DNA of 64,000 bases, taken from NCBI GenBank assembly GCA_900543485.1, contig UQRM01000010.1:15856-79855 (forward strand), given 5' to 3'. Origin of the DNA: an uncultured Eubacterium sp. (GTDB taxonomy: Bacteria; Bacillota; Clostridia; Peptostreptococcales; Anaerovoracaceae). The notes under the pieces were generated by a model. The model had not been told where the DNA came from and did no database searches. It saw only the letters and a list, made by a program, of their open reading frames with translations. This document shows, piece by piece, positions 16,091-25,433 of this stretch; position 1 is the stretch's first letter, and each line of letters starts with the position of its first letter. Position numbers and translations under genes: made by a program.

Positions 16091-17044
16091 ATGATAGATA
16101 AATACGGCAGACAAATAGATTATATGAGGATCTCGGTCACCGAGCTGTGCAATCTCAGGTGCAGATACTGCATGCCGGAGGAAGGCATCGTAAAGAGGGA
16201 CCATGAGGAGATGATGACAGCAGAGGAGACCATCGACGCGGTGAAAGCCGCCGTATCCCTCGGAGTGAAGAAGATAAGAGTCACAGGCGGAGAGCCTCTC
16301 GTAAAGAGAGGCATCGTTGAGCTGTGCGAAAATATCGCGGCTGTAGACGGAGTCGAGGAATTGTGCATGACCACCAATGGCACACTGCTTCCCGGATATG
16401 CTCGGGAGTTGAGGGCTGCCGGAGTCGACAGAGTCAACATCAGCCTGGATACATTGAAGGCAGACAGATACAGGGAAATAACCAGGATAGGGGAACTGTC
16501 GGAGGCATTGTCAGGCATAGAGGCAGCCTTTGAGGCGGGATTTGAGAAAGTGAAGATAAATACGGTCCTGATGGGCGGCTTCAACGACGATGAAATCGAG
16601 GATTTCGTCAGGCTTACGATAGATCGTCCTCTGGAAGTAAGGTTCATCGAGCTGATGCCCATAGGCGGTGGCATAGAGTTTGAAAAGGCCCGGTTCATAA
16701 GCTGCGTCAGGGTGTTGGAAAGCGTGCCGGGGCTTGAACCTCTCGATATGACCGATGGCGTCGCGGCCATGTATGCTTTGCCGGGAGCGAAGGGCAGGGT
16801 TGGCCTCATAAGACCCATAAGCTGTGATTTTTGCGAGGGCTGCAACAAGATAAGGCTGACAGCTGATGGGATGCTGAAGCCATGTCTTCATTCGGGAGCC
16901 GAGATTTCTATCAAGGGCAGGAGCCGCGAGGAGATGACTGAAGTGATCCGGGAGGCGATCCTCAGCAAACCGCAGATGAGGGAGACCCTTGACGCGGAGA
17001 ATCCCAGCCATGCGGGAAGGAATATGAACAGCATAGGAGGCTGA
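16091..17044 (+). CDS. moaA: GTP 3',8-cyclase (molybdenum cofactor synthesis)
   Basis: MoaA is a radical-SAM enzyme that rearranges GTP to 3',8-cyclo-dihydro-GTP, the first step of molybdopterin synthesis. The N-terminal cluster motif [10 protein letters not shown] and the C-terminal cluster cysteines ([13 protein letters not shown] and later KPCLH) are present. GGEPLV and the terminal Gly-Gly (NSIGG) required for activity are also seen. The length of 317 is typical. The gene heads a tight operon with moaC and a MogA-MOSC fusion. The ribosome binding site is weak, with GGAG about 13 nt upstream. Confidence 0.95.
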   Translation: MIDKYGRQIDYMRISVTELCNLRCRYCMPEEGIVKRDHEEMMTAEETIDAVKAAVSLGVKKIRVTGGEPLVKRGIVELCENIAAVDGVEELCMTTNGTLLPGYARELRAAGVDRVNISLDTLKADRYREITRIGELSEALSGIEAAFEAGFEKVKINTVLMGGFNDDEIEDFVRLTIDRPLEVRFIELMPIGGGIEFEKARFISCVRVLESVPGLEPLDMTDGVAAMYALPGAKGRVGLIRPISCDFCEGCNKIRLTADGMLKPCLHSGAEISIKGRSREEMTEVIREAILSKPQMRETLDAENPSHAGRNMNSIGG

Positions 17045-17046
17045 CG

Positions 17047-17547
17047 ATGGGAGATTTCACTCATTTCAATGACGAAGGACGGGCGAAGATGGTGGACGTA
17101 GGCTCCAAGCAGGAGACGGAGCGTATCGCCGTGGCTGCCGGGAGAGTCCTGGTGAACAGGGAAACATTTGATTTGATAAAGAGCGGCGGTATGAAGAAAG
17201 GTGACGTACTGGGCACGGCGCAGATAGCCGGGATAATGGCAGCCAAGAAGACGTCGGATATTATACCGATGTGTCATCCGTTGATGCTCAGCGGCATAGA
17301 CATAAAGTTCGAGCTCAACAGCGAGATCCCGGCGGTAGAAATACAGGCTCAGGTCAAATGCAGGGGCGTCACCGGTGTGGAGATGGAAGCGCTGACCGCA
17401 GTTTCGGCAGCAGCGCTGACGGTGTACGATATGTGTAAGGCCGTGCAGAAGGATATGGTGATCGAGCGTATCTGCCTCCTTTCCAAGAGAGGCGGGAAAA
17501 GCGGGGATATACATCAGGAGGAACTATGGAATACAGAGCAGCGGTAA
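17047..17547 (+). CDS. moaC: Cyclic pyranopterin monophosphate synthase
   Basis: MoaC converts the MoaA product to cyclic pyranopterin monophosphate. At 166 residues it has the family length. Motifs seen are [15 protein letters not shown] at the N-terminus, [17 protein letters not shown] in the active site, [14 protein letters not shown], and the conserved KD pair in VQKDMVIE. It starts 2 nt after moaA, with AGGAGG inside the moaA end, and overlaps the next gene by 22 nt. Translational coupling across the operon is therefore likely. Confidence 0.95.
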   Translation: MGDFTHFNDEGRAKMVDVGSKQETERIAVAAGRVLVNRETFDLIKSGGMKKGDVLGTAQIAGIMAAKKTSDIIPMCHPLMLSGIDIKFELNSEIPAVEIQAQVKCRGVTGVEMEALTAVSAAALTVYDMCKAVQKDMVIERICLLSKRGGKSGDIHQEELWNTEQR

Positions 17548-18461
17548 TAACCATGAGCGATAAAGGCTCGCAGGGATTACGGAAGGATACGGCCGGAGAT
17601 GCCGTAGTGGAGATACTGGAGAAAAACGGCTGGAAGGTAGCCTACAGGACGCTGATACCTGACGACATGGAGAGGATAAAAGAAGAGCTGATAAAGTGTG
17701 CTGACGAGCTTAAGGTCACGCTGACGGTCACCACCGGAGGCACCGGATTCTCCATGAGGGATGTGACGCCGGAGGCGACGCTGGCAGTTGTCGACAGAGA
17801 AGTGAGGGGGATACCTGAAGCTATGAGGGCCGAGAGCATGAAGATAACTCCCATGGGGATGTTGTCGAGAGCAGCCGCGGGCCTGAGGAAACAGACTCTC
17901 ATCATTAATCTGCCGGGGAGCCGTAAGGCGGCCTCGGAGTGTCTGGAGGCTGTGATAAAACCTGTAAAACACGGTGTAGAAGTGCTTCTGGGAGAGGCCG
18001 GCGATTGCGCCGCTATCCATCTGCCAAAGGGCAGAGTGAAGGCTGTCTGCATCAGCGAGGAAAAGGGTCAGCAGAAGCATGATATCGGGGAAGCATATCT
18101 GAGAGCCGATCATGGGATAGAAGGGGACGCTCACGCCGGGAAATGGCACAGGCAGGTGAGCCTGTTGGCGGCGGAAAGCGTGGCCAAGGTGCAGAAGGCT
18201 CTTGATTTTCAACTGAAGAGCGGCGATTTTGCCGAAAATATCCTGACGGAAGGGATAGAGCTGTTCACGCTGCCGGTGGGAACGAAGATGAAGATAGGTC
18301 AGGCCGAAGGAGAAGTGACACAGATAGGGAAGGAATGTCACCAGGGCTGCGCCATCAGAGAGCTTGCGGGAGATTGTGTAATGCCGAGAGAAGGCATATT
18401 CATAAAGGTGACGAAGAGCGGGCCGGTAAAGACCGGCGATGAGATAAAAGTGCTGGGATAA
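17526..18461 (+). CDS. MogA/MoaB-type molybdopterin adenylyltransferase fused to a MOSC domain
   Basis: Residues 1-160 are a MogA/MoaB domain, which adenylates molybdopterin ([18 protein letters not shown], then [17 protein letters not shown]). Residues 165-311 are a MOSC domain ([22 protein letters not shown] and [10 protein letters not shown] with its conserved Cys). MOSC domains transfer or carry sulfur near the cofactor. Such fusions occur in Clostridia alongside moaA-moaC. AGGAGG precedes the ATG inside moaC. The operon lacks moaD, moaE, moeA and mobA, which must lie elsewhere if the pathway is complete. Confidence 0.92.
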   Translation: MEYRAAVITMSDKGSQGLRKDTAGDAVVEILEKNGWKVAYRTLIPDDMERIKEELIKCADELKVTLTVTTGGTGFSMRDVTPEATLAVVDREVRGIPEAMRAESMKITPMGMLSRAAAGLRKQTLIINLPGSRKAASECLEAVIKPVKHGVEVLLGEAGDCAAIHLPKGRVKAVCISEEKGQQKHDIGEAYLRADHGIEGDAHAGKWHRQVSLLAAESVAKVQKALDFQLKSGDFAENILTEGIELFTLPVGTKMKIGQAEGEVTQIGKECHQGCAIRELAGDCVMPREGIFIKVTKSGPVKTGDEIKVLG

Positions 18462-18544
18462 CAACCGCTGAGGATTTATTTAAAGATTCCCCTCAAGGGA
18501 ACACGGACGTCCGGCTGTGCCGGACAAACAGAAGGAGGAAAAAG

Positions 18545-19903
18545 ATGATAAACAATATTACTGATTCGGTCGTTTACGTGGGAGCTAACGACCACGAACT
18601 GGATCTGTTCGAGAGCCAGTATATCGTACCTAACGGGATGGCCTACAATTCATATGTCATAAAGGATGATAAGATCGCGGTGATCGATACCATAGACAAG
18701 AGGAAGACAGACGAGTGGATGGCCAATGTGGAAGAAGCGCTGGCGGGAGCAGTCCCTGATTATCTGATAATACAGCACATGGAGCCGGATCATTCGGCAT
18801 CCATCGGCGCGTTCAGGGACAAGTATCCTGATGTGACGATAGTGGGGAATAAGAAAACGTTCAAGATGATAGGTCAGTTTTTCCCGGCAATGGAGACGGG
18901 AAGCACGCTTGAGGTGGCCGATGGTGACGAGCTCGATCTGGGCGCTCATCAACTGACGTTCATATTCGCGCCTATGGTCCACTGGCCTGAGGTGATGATG
19001 ACATATGAGTCCAGCGAAAAGATACTTTTCTCCGCTGACGCGTTTGGTAAGTTTGGCGCCCTCGATAAGGACGAGGAGTGGGCCTGTGAAGCCAGACGGT
19101 ATTATATCGGCATCGTCGGCAAGTACGGAGCTCAGGCGCAGAATGTATTGAAGAAGGCGGCAAAGCTGGATATAGAAAAAATATGCCCGCTTCACGGGCC
19201 GGTGCTGGATGAAGATCTGGGCTATTATATCGGGCTTTACGATACGTGGTCCAGCTACAGACCTGAGGATTCAGGCGTGTGCATCTGCTATACATCGGTC
19301 TACGGCAATACCAGACAGGCTGTAGAGCTGCTGGCGCAGGAGCTGAAGAGCAGAGGTGTGGAAACGGTGGAGATCAGCGATCTGGCCAGGTGCGACATGG
19401 CGGAAGCTGTGGAAGACGCGTTCAGATATGACAGACTGGTGCTTGCGACTACTACATACAATTCCGATATCTTCCCGTTCATGAAGGAGTTCATCGATCA
19501 TCTTAAGGAGAGAAATTTCCAGAACAGGATGATAGGCTTCATAGAAAACGGGTCATGGGCTCCGACCGCTCTCAAGATAATGAAAAAAGCCTTTGAGGAT
19601 TCAAAGGACATCACTATGGCCGAAAATAACGTGACCATAACATCGGCGGTGAACGATGACACTAAGAAGCAGATAATCGCATTGGCCGCAGAAATGGCAG
19701 GAGACAGGAAGGCCGGAGAAGAGAAGAAAGCCGATCTGGAGGAAGCGCAGAAGGAGGAGGCCGAAAAAGAAGCCGCCGCTGCCGGAAACAAAGGCTTCGT
19801 ATGCACGATATGCGGTTATGTATACGAAGGAGATACGCTGCCTGATGATTTTGTCTGCCCGCTCTGCAAGCAGGGAGCGGATGCCTTCAAACCAGTTGAA
19901 TGA
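18545..19903 (+). CDS. Flavodiiron protein with C-terminal rubredoxin (flavorubredoxin type)
   Basis: This is a 452-residue cytoplasmic O2 or NO reductase. Domain 1 (1-250) is the MBL-like diiron domain with ligands in QHMEPDHSAS and later histidines (MVHWPE, CPLHGPV). Domain 2 (about 255-395) is flavodoxin with the FMN loop SVYGNTRQAVE. A charged Glu/Lys/Ala linker (about 370-405) leads to a rubredoxin domain with CTICGY and CPLCKQ binding one iron. The fused rubredoxin passes electrons from a reductase, as in NorV. It protects anaerobes, and here it would protect the [FeFe] hydrogenase. AGGAGG lies upstream, and a GC-rich hairpin sits at about 18507-18526. Confidence 0.94.
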   Translation: MINNITDSVVYVGANDHELDLFESQYIVPNGMAYNSYVIKDDKIAVIDTIDKRKTDEWMANVEEALAGAVPDYLIIQHMEPDHSASIGAFRDKYPDVTIVGNKKTFKMIGQFFPAMETGSTLEVADGDELDLGAHQLTFIFAPMVHWPEVMMTYESSEKILFSADAFGKFGALDKDEEWACEARRYYIGIVGKYGAQAQNVLKKAAKLDIEKICPLHGPVLDEDLGYYIGLYDTWSSYRPEDSGVCICYTSVYGNTRQAVELLAQELKSRGVETVEISDLARCDMAEAVEDAFRYDRLVLATTTYNSDIFPFMKEFIDHLKERNFQNRMIGFIENGSWAPTALKIMKKAFEDSKDITMAENNVTITSAVNDDTKKQIIALAAEMAGDRKAGEEKKADLEEAQKEEAEKEAAAAGNKGFVCTICGYVYEGDTLPDDFVCPLCKQGADAFKPVE

Positions 19904-19912
19904 GGCCGCAGT

Positions 19913-20758
19913 ATGAATGAAGAGGCACTTATAATAGGATGCCACCTGTCGTCGGTAAAAGGGTTTGAGCACATGGGCCGTGAGGCCGTTTCCATAGGCG
20001 CTAATACGTTCCAGTTTTTTACCAGAAACCCGCGGGGCGGACGGGCCAAGGATATCGATCCGGAAGACGTGAAACGATTTTTGACGTTGGCGGAGGAAAA
20101 CAGCTTCGGGAAGCTGGTGGCGCATGCGCCATATACCCTGAATCCGTGTTCCGCCACTGAAAAGGTAAGAGCTTTCGCTTATACAGCCATGGAAGACGAT
20201 ATGAGGCGTATGGAACACATCCCGGGGAATTACTATAACTTTCATCCGGGAAGTCATGTGGGGCAAGGTGTTGAAACAGGGATAGCGCTGATCGTGGAGC
20301 TTCTCAACAGGATAATAACGCCGCAGCAGAGCACTATGATCCTGCTGGAGACCATGGCAGGCAAAGGCAGCGAGATAGGCGGCCGCTTCGAGGAACTGAA
20401 GGCGATAATCGACGGAGTGGATATAGATGAAAAGATAGGAGTATGTCTCGATACGTGCCACGTCAGCGATGCCGGCTATGATATAGCCGGAGATCTGGAC
20501 GGCGTATTGGACGAGTTTGACAGGGTGATAGGCCTGGAAAGGCTCAAAGCCCTTCATATAAATGACAGTCAAAATCCAGTGGGTGCCCATAAGGACAGGC
20601 ACGCGAAGATAGGAGAAGGGTGTATCGGATATGAGGCTATAGCGCGGGTGATAAATCATCCGAAGCTGAAAGGGCTGCCGTGTATATTGGAGACGCCCAA
20701 TCAGCTGCCGGGGTATGCGAGGGAGATAGAGATGCTTAAGGAAAGCAGAGGAATGTAA
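19913..20758 (+). CDS. nfo: Deoxyribonuclease IV (AP endonuclease, Nfo)
   Basis: This zinc-dependent endonuclease cuts DNA 5' of abasic sites during base excision repair. At 281 residues it has the family length. It shows the metal-ligand motifs in order: [63 protein letters not shown] and ILETPNQ. It begins 9 nt after the flavodiiron gene and may be cotranscribed, which would link oxidative-stress defence with repair. Confidence 0.94.
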   Translation: MNEEALIIGCHLSSVKGFEHMGREAVSIGANTFQFFTRNPRGGRAKDIDPEDVKRFLTLAEENSFGKLVAHAPYTLNPCSATEKVRAFAYTAMEDDMRRMEHIPGNYYNFHPGSHVGQGVETGIALIVELLNRIITPQQSTMILLETMAGKGSEIGGRFEELKAIIDGVDIDEKIGVCLDTCHVSDAGYDIAGDLDGVLDEFDRVIGLERLKALHINDSQNPVGAHKDRHAKIGEGCIGYEAIARVINHPKLKGLPCILETPNQLPGYAREIEMLKESRGM

Positions 20759-20776
20759 AAAAGGGGGGATTTAACC

Positions 20777-21307
20777 GTGCCTAGAGTATCAAAGGACATG
20801 AAGGTGATAATTGCGGAAGCGGCAAAGAAACGCGTAACAGAAAAGAATGTAAAAAGATTGACAGTGAAGGATATCGTTGGAGACTGCGGTATAACACGCC
20901 AGACCTTTTACTATCATTTCAAAGATATAAGAGCGCTGCTCCAGTGGATCGTGGAGCGGGAAAGCGAAAAATTCCTGTCAGATGCACAGAGCAAGGACTC
21001 GCCGGAGGAAAAGCTCAAATGTTTTTTCCTGGCGGCGATAGAGATGTTGCCGTATGTGAGGAAAAGTTTTGAGACAAATTACGGCCCTGAAATCGAGGAT
21101 CTGCTGGAAAAGTCTCTGTACTGGATGCTTGAAAGATCTGCCAGAGAGGAGAATATGTACGCTGACTGCAGCTACTGGGAGAGGGAGCTGCGGCTAAGAT
21201 ACCACACCAAGGCGGTGATGGGACTGCTGCGGGGATGGTCGGATGAAGACTCCGATAATCTGGATGGGATAGTGCATCAGGTATATTTGCTTATGAGCGG
21301 AGTGTAA
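20777..21307 (+). CDS. TetR-family transcriptional regulator (DhaS-like)
   Basis: This is a 176-residue helix-turn-helix regulator. The DNA-binding domain (about residues 10-60) has LTVKDIVGDCGITRQTFYYHFKDI, the classic TetR pattern. The C-terminal half resembles the DhaS-type ligand domain. The start is GTG at 20777 with AAGGGGGG 6 nt upstream. It follows endonuclease IV by 18 bp and ends in a strong terminator formed partly by its own 3' end. The target and ligand are unknown; the adjacent ftsH has its own promoter. Confidence 0.85.
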   Translation: MPRVSKDMKVIIAEAAKKRVTEKNVKRLTVKDIVGDCGITRQTFYYHFKDIRALLQWIVERESEKFLSDAQSKDSPEEKLKCFFLAAIEMLPYVRKSFETNYGPEIEDLLEKSLYWMLERSAREENMYADCSYWERELRLRYHTKAVMGLLRGWSDEDSDNLDGIVHQVYLLMSGV

Positions 21308-21327
21308 TTTTACACTCCGTATTTTTT
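21298..21327 (+). terminator. Rho-independent terminator after the TetR gene
   Basis: 10-bp perfect arms CGGAGTGTAA (21298-21307) and TTACACTCCG (21310-21319) are followed by TATTTTTT. The stem includes the last codons of the TetR gene. Confidence 0.88.
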
Positions 21328-21354
21328 GTACATACACGATATGCCTTTTGATAA

Positions 21355-21384
21355 TTGACATGACTGCAGGGTGGAAGCCACAAT
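21355..21384 (+). promoter_or_regulatory. Probable ftsH promoter
   Basis: TTGACA (21355-21360) is followed after 18 bp by CACAAT (21379-21384). The -35 is perfect and the -10 is moderate. Confidence 0.55.
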
Positions 21385-21420
21385 AGTATCAAAGGATATA
21401 CAAGGAGGGATCATCAAAGG

Positions 21421-23247
21421 ATGAAGGAAGTAAAACCACCGAAGAGACCTCTCGCTTATTACTATGGCATCGTGTTGCTGATAATAATCCTTTTCAATAT
21501 TATCGGTACGCCGTTGATGATGAGGGAACAGGTCGCAGAAGTAAGATACAGTACGTTCATGAAGGCCATCGAGAATCAGAAGATCGATGAGGTACAGATA
21601 GAGGATAACAGGATCGTATTCACTGAGAAGGACAAGAATAAAGTCTACGAGACAGGTATCGTTGAAGATCCTGATCTGACTCAGCGGCTCTATGATTCGG
21701 GCGCCAGGTTTTCCAAGGAGATAGAGAATACTATGTCGCCTCTGTTGTCAGGCCTGCTTTCCATACTGCTGCCGCTGGTGATTTTCATAGCTCTGGGTCA
21801 GTATATGAGCAGGAAGCTGACTCAGCAAATGGGCGGGAAGAACGCCCTTTCCTTTGGGATGGGCAAGAGCAACGCCAAGCTCTATGTCCAGTCGACCAAG
21901 GGCATACGGTTCAGCGACGTGGCGGGAGAGGACGAGGCCAAGGAGAATCTGGCTGAGATCGTGGACTATCTCCACGATCCGGACAAGTATACGGAAGTGG
22001 GAGCTACCATGCCCAGAGGAGTGCTGTTGGTGGGCCCTCCGGGTACAGGAAAGACCATGCTGGCCAAGGCTGTTGCCGGAGAATCGGGCGTCCCGTTCTT
22101 TTCCATATCGGGTTCGGAATTCGTGGAAATGTTCGTCGGCATGGGGGCATCCAAAGTCCGCGATCTGTTCAAGCAGGCCAAGGAAAAGGCTCCGTGCATC
22201 GTGTTCATAGACGAGATAGACGCCATTGGAAAGAAACGTAACGGAAACATCAGCGGCAACGACGAGCGGGAGCAGACTCTCAACCAGCTGTTGACGGAAA
22301 TGGACGGCTTCGACGACAATACCGGGGTAATAATACTGGCGGCCACCAACCAGCCTGATTCCCTGGATCCGGCGCTGACAAGGCCGGGGCGGTTCGACAG
22401 GAGAGTCCCGGTGGAGCTGCCGGATCTGGCCGGCAGGGAAGCCATACTCAAGGTGCATGCTAAAAAGATAAAAATGGAAGGGAAGATAGATTTCCACGCC
22501 ATAGCCAGGATGGCTTCGGGAGCATCAGGCGCCGAGCTGGCCAATATAATCAACGAAGCGGCGCTGCGGGCTGTGAGAAATGGCAGGAACGCGGTGATAC
22601 AGGAGGATCTGGAAGAGAGCATAGAAGTGGTCATCGCCGGCTATCAGAAGAAGAACACCGTGCTTTCGGAGCACGAGAAACAGGTGGTGGCATACCACGA
22701 GACAGGACACGCTCTGGTGGCAGCCATGCAGAGCCATTCGGCTCCGGTGCAGAAGATAACCATTATTCCGAGGACGTCCGGTGCGCTGGGATATACGATG
22801 CAGGTAGACCAGGGCGACAAGTATCTCCTTTCCAAGGAAGAGATAGAGAACAAGATAGCGACATTCACAGGAGGCCGTGCCGCCGAGGAAGTGGTGTTCG
22901 GAGAGATAACTACGGGAGCGGCAAACGATATCGAGCAGGCGACCAAACTGGCCAGAGCCATGATAACCAGGTACGGGATGAGCGATCAGTTCGATATGGT
23001 CGCGCTGGAAACAGTCAACAATCAGTATCTGGGCGGCGATACGTCGCTGGTATGCTCGGCCGATACCCAGAAAGAGATAGACAGACGGGTAGTGGAGCTG
23101 GTGAAGCAGCAGCATGAGAAGGCCAGGAAGATACTGGAGGAAAACAGAGAAAAGCTGGATCAGCTGGCTAAGGTCCTGTACGAGAATGAGACTATTACAG
23201 GCGACGAGTTCATGGAAATACTGGATGAAGGGAGTGACGGCGAGTGA
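21421..23247 (+). CDS. ftsH: ATP-dependent zinc metalloprotease FtsH
   Basis: This membrane-bound AAA protease degrades misfolded membrane and short-lived cytosolic proteins. It is 608 residues with two membrane helices (about 12-32 and 105-125). The AAA domain has Walker A GPPGTGKT, Walker B VFIDEIDAIG and the pore and SRH motifs (SGSEFVEMFVGMG, RPGRFDRRV). The zinc site HETGH (near 428) has its third ligand in TTGAANDIEQAT. The short C-terminal tail ends soon after the protease domain. It overlaps the next membrane-protein gene by 4 nt. AAGGAGG is upstream. Confidence 0.96.
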   Translation: MKEVKPPKRPLAYYYGIVLLIIILFNIIGTPLMMREQVAEVRYSTFMKAIENQKIDEVQIEDNRIVFTEKDKNKVYETGIVEDPDLTQRLYDSGARFSKEIENTMSPLLSGLLSILLPLVIFIALGQYMSRKLTQQMGGKNALSFGMGKSNAKLYVQSTKGIRFSDVAGEDEAKENLAEIVDYLHDPDKYTEVGATMPRGVLLVGPPGTGKTMLAKAVAGESGVPFFSISGSEFVEMFVGMGASKVRDLFKQAKEKAPCIVFIDEIDAIGKKRNGNISGNDEREQTLNQLLTEMDGFDDNTGVIILAATNQPDSLDPALTRPGRFDRRVPVELPDLAGREAILKVHAKKIKMEGKIDFHAIARMASGASGAELANIINEAALRAVRNGRNAVIQEDLEESIEVVIAGYQKKNTVLSEHEKQVVAYHETGHALVAAMQSHSAPVQKITIIPRTSGALGYTMQVDQGDKYLLSKEEIENKIATFTGGRAAEEVVFGEITTGAANDIEQATKLARAMITRYGMSDQFDMVALETVNNQYLGGDTSLVCSADTQKEIDRRVVELVKQQHEKARKILEENREKLDQLAKVLYENETITGDEFMEILDEGSDGE

Positions 23248-23789
23248 TGAACAGGAAAACAGGGAGACCTGACTGGCTGGAGCTTGCGGTGGGGATACTG
23301 CTCATCTTGCTGGGGATCTTTACCTTTGTCAGCCCTGGGAGCATCCTCACGGGACTGGTTATGATATATGGCGTGATCGCTATGATCACAGGGATCGCCG
23401 ATATTGTGCTGTATGTTAAAGTGGGGCGTCATATGGGGCTGGGGCCTACCATATCTCTGGTAGCTGGCGTCTTCAGCGTCATGGTAGGCGTGATGCTGCT
23501 CATCTATCCGGGTACAGCTGAATGGGTGATATCGATCATGCTGCCTGTCTGGTTCATCGCGCACTGTGTGTCCAGGCTGGCTCACATCGGGATGCTGAGA
23601 AAAGAGATGGGGAAGGGTTTCGCCGTCTCAATGGCAGTGCTCAACGCGGCAGGACTGCTGCTGGGCGTAGCTATGCTGCTGGATCCCGTCCTTTCGCTGA
23701 TCTCGCTGGGATATATCATAGGCTTTTGTCTGATATTGCTTGGAGCGGAAAGCGTGGCGAGAGCCTTTGAACGGAGAAAATATCTGTAA
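23244..23789 (+). CDS. DUF308/HdeD-family membrane protein
   Basis: The 181-residue protein has about six hydrophobic helices in paired repeats (LAVGILLILLGIFTFVSPGS and similar segments near 70 and 130), the pattern of HdeD/DUF308 proteins. In E. coli HdeD is tied to acid resistance; in Bacillota the role is not established. It is translationally coupled to ftsH through an ATGA overlap, which hints at a membrane quality-control link. A possible imperfect terminator follows (about 23800-23842), and a GAGGCC/GGCCTC hairpin lies at 23871-23888. Confidence 0.85.
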   Translation: MMNRKTGRPDWLELAVGILLILLGIFTFVSPGSILTGLVMIYGVIAMITGIADIVLYVKVGRHMGLGPTISLVAGVFSVMVGVMLLIYPGTAEWVISIMLPVWFIAHCVSRLAHIGMLRKEMGKGFAVSMAVLNAAGLLLGVAMLLDPVLSLISLGYIIGFCLILLGAESVARAFERRKYL

Positions 23790-23885
23790 AAATCATTTCC
23801 GGTCACAGACGGCGCCTTCTCGACGCTTCTGTGGCCGGAGCTTTTGTGCGGCTCTGATTTTCACGGACAGGAGGCCGTTTCGGCC

Positions 23886-25064
23886 TCATCCTTGCAGATC
23901 AGTATAGGCCTTATCGAAGGTGATGACGACGAAGTAACTGTCGTCTACTGTCTTTACCGCGTCTTTCGCTATTTTGAGGATCTGTTCCTCGGGATACCGG
24001 CAGCCTGCGCCCAGGACCACGTCGAAGATGACGTTCGTATGGGTCGGTCCCGGGACTATCCTGAAGTCATGGATGCTTTCTACTCCCTCGAGAGGAGCGA
24101 ATGCTTTTTCGATGACGCCGCGGAGCTTGTTTATCAATGGATCATCTGTTCTGACAGGATCCATGTGTATTACGAATTCTATGTGAAGGGTCTCCTTGAC
24201 GAGCCTTTCGATGTTGTCTATCATGTCGTGACTTTTCATCAAGTCGCCGTCGGCATCTACTTCCACATGCATGGATGCGAATATTTTTCCCGGCCCGTAG
24301 TTGTGGACCATCAGATCATGCATCCCCAGAACGCCAGGCTCTTTGCCTACGATTTCTGTGATAGAATTGACCAGCGATTCGTCAGGAGCTTCTCCCAGCA
24401 GCGGGCTGGAGGTCTCCCTGACCAGCTGTATGCCTGACCACAGGATAAAGAGGGCGACCAGACAGCCCATGTATCCGTCTATCTGCAGTCCGGTGAATTT
24501 ACCTACCAGGACACTTATGAGTACGACGCTGGTTGATATCACGTCGTTTCTGCTGTCGGCGCCGGTAGCCATCAGAGTCACCGAGTCTATCCTCCTGCCG
24601 ACCATCATATTGAAAAGAGACTGCCACAGTTTTATCGCGATGGCGGCGATCAGTACGATGATGGTCAGATAGTTGAATTCCAGCGGTTCAGGGTCTATTA
24701 TCTTTTCTACGGAAGTCTTGAAGAGCTGCACGCCGATGATTATTATCAATATGGAAACGAACAGTCCTGTCAGGTATTCTATGCGGGCATGGCCGTAGGG
24801 GTGATTTTTGTCTTCCGGCTGAGATGCCAGCTTGAAGCCTACGAGGGTCATCACCGATGACGACGCGTCGGCCAGATTGTTGATGCCGTCGGCTACGATG
24901 GCGATGCTCCTGGAGAAGAGCCCGATGATGATTTTCATGACGCACAATATGACATTGGATATGATGCCGATGACGCCGGCGAATTTGCCGTATCGCTCTC
25001 TGACTATGGGGTCAGATGTGTTTTCGTAGTCCTTGATGAATAGCTTTATGAGAAATTTTCCCAT
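23886..25064 (-). CDS. Cation diffusion facilitator (CDF) family divalent metal exporter
   Basis: The 392-residue transporter has about six membrane helices (residues 25-225). Metal-site residues lie in helix 2 (VADGINNLADASSSV) and helix 5 (GADSRNDVISTS). A cytoplasmic domain follows (about 230-390). CDF proteins exchange Zn, Mn, Fe or Co for protons. The extended C-terminal domain is longer than in FieF, resembling the Mn/Fe group common in Clostridia, but metal choice cannot be read safely. It starts 6 bp after the TSCPD gene on the same strand, so the two are cotranscribed. Confidence 0.92.
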   Translation of the reverse strand: MGKFLIKLFIKDYENTSDPIVRERYGKFAGVIGIISNVILCVMKIIIGLFSRSIAIVADGINNLADASSSVMTLVGFKLASQPEDKNHPYGHARIEYLTGLFVSILIIIIGVQLFKTSVEKIIDPEPLEFNYLTIIVLIAAIAIKLWQSLFNMMVGRRIDSVTLMATGADSRNDVISTSVVLISVLVGKFTGLQIDGYMGCLVALFILWSGIQLVRETSSPLLGEAPDESLVNSITEIVGKEPGVLGMHDLMVHNYGPGKIFASMHVEVDADGDLMKSHDMIDNIERLVKETLHIEFVIHMDPVRTDDPLINKLRGVIEKAFAPLEGVESIHDFRIVPGPTHTNVIFDVVLGAGCRYPEEQILKIAKDAVKTVDDSYFVVITFDKAYTDLQG

Positions 25065-25069
25065 GTTTA

Positions 25070-25360
25070 TCAGTCCTTCCGGGCAGTCTGGCCCTGACCC
25101 TGGGCATTAGCCTGCTGCTTGCTGGCTTCTATGAGCGCGTGAGCAAACTGGTCGGAGCAGGAAGTGTTCTTGAGGCCGCATGTTATACCCAAAAGGCGGT
25201 CTTTTACCTGGTCGACCGTCATGCCCTCGGTGAGAGCCGCCAATGCTTTCAGATTACCGTTGCAGCCGCCCTTGAACTTTACATTCCTGACGATGTCGCC
25301 GTCCAGTTCGAATTCCAGCCTGGTGGAACAGACACCCTGTGGTGAAAAAGAGTATTTCAT
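25070..25360 (-). CDS. TSCPD-domain protein (TIGR03905-like)
   Basis: This is a compact 96-residue protein. It begins MKYSFSPQGVCSTRLEFEL and carries FKGGCNGNLKALAALTEGM, GITCGLKNTSCSDQFAHAL and a Gln-rich tail. The cysteines in VCS, GGC, ITC and TSC give the TSCPD pattern, a domain also found at the C-terminus of B12-dependent ribonucleotide reductases and thought to bind metal. I chose ATG 25360 because AGGAGGG is 10 nt upstream; the longer open frame runs into the divergent gene and is not coding. It is cotranscribed with the CDF transporter. Confidence 0.85.
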   Translation of the reverse strand: MKYSFSPQGVCSTRLEFELDGDIVRNVKFKGGCNGNLKALAALTEGMTVDQVKDRLLGITCGLKNTSCSDQFAHALIEASKQQANAQGQGQTARKD

Positions 25361-25433
25361 AGTTCTAAGCCCTCCTGAATTATGGTACAATACAGTATAA
25401 CAAATAAACGCTGAAAGGGAAAGTAGAAGAATC

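Noticed and set aside
19601-20659. 352-residue open frame opposite the flavodiiron and endonuclease IV genes
   Set aside because: Antisense to two well-supported enzymes and spans their boundary, so it is not a gene.
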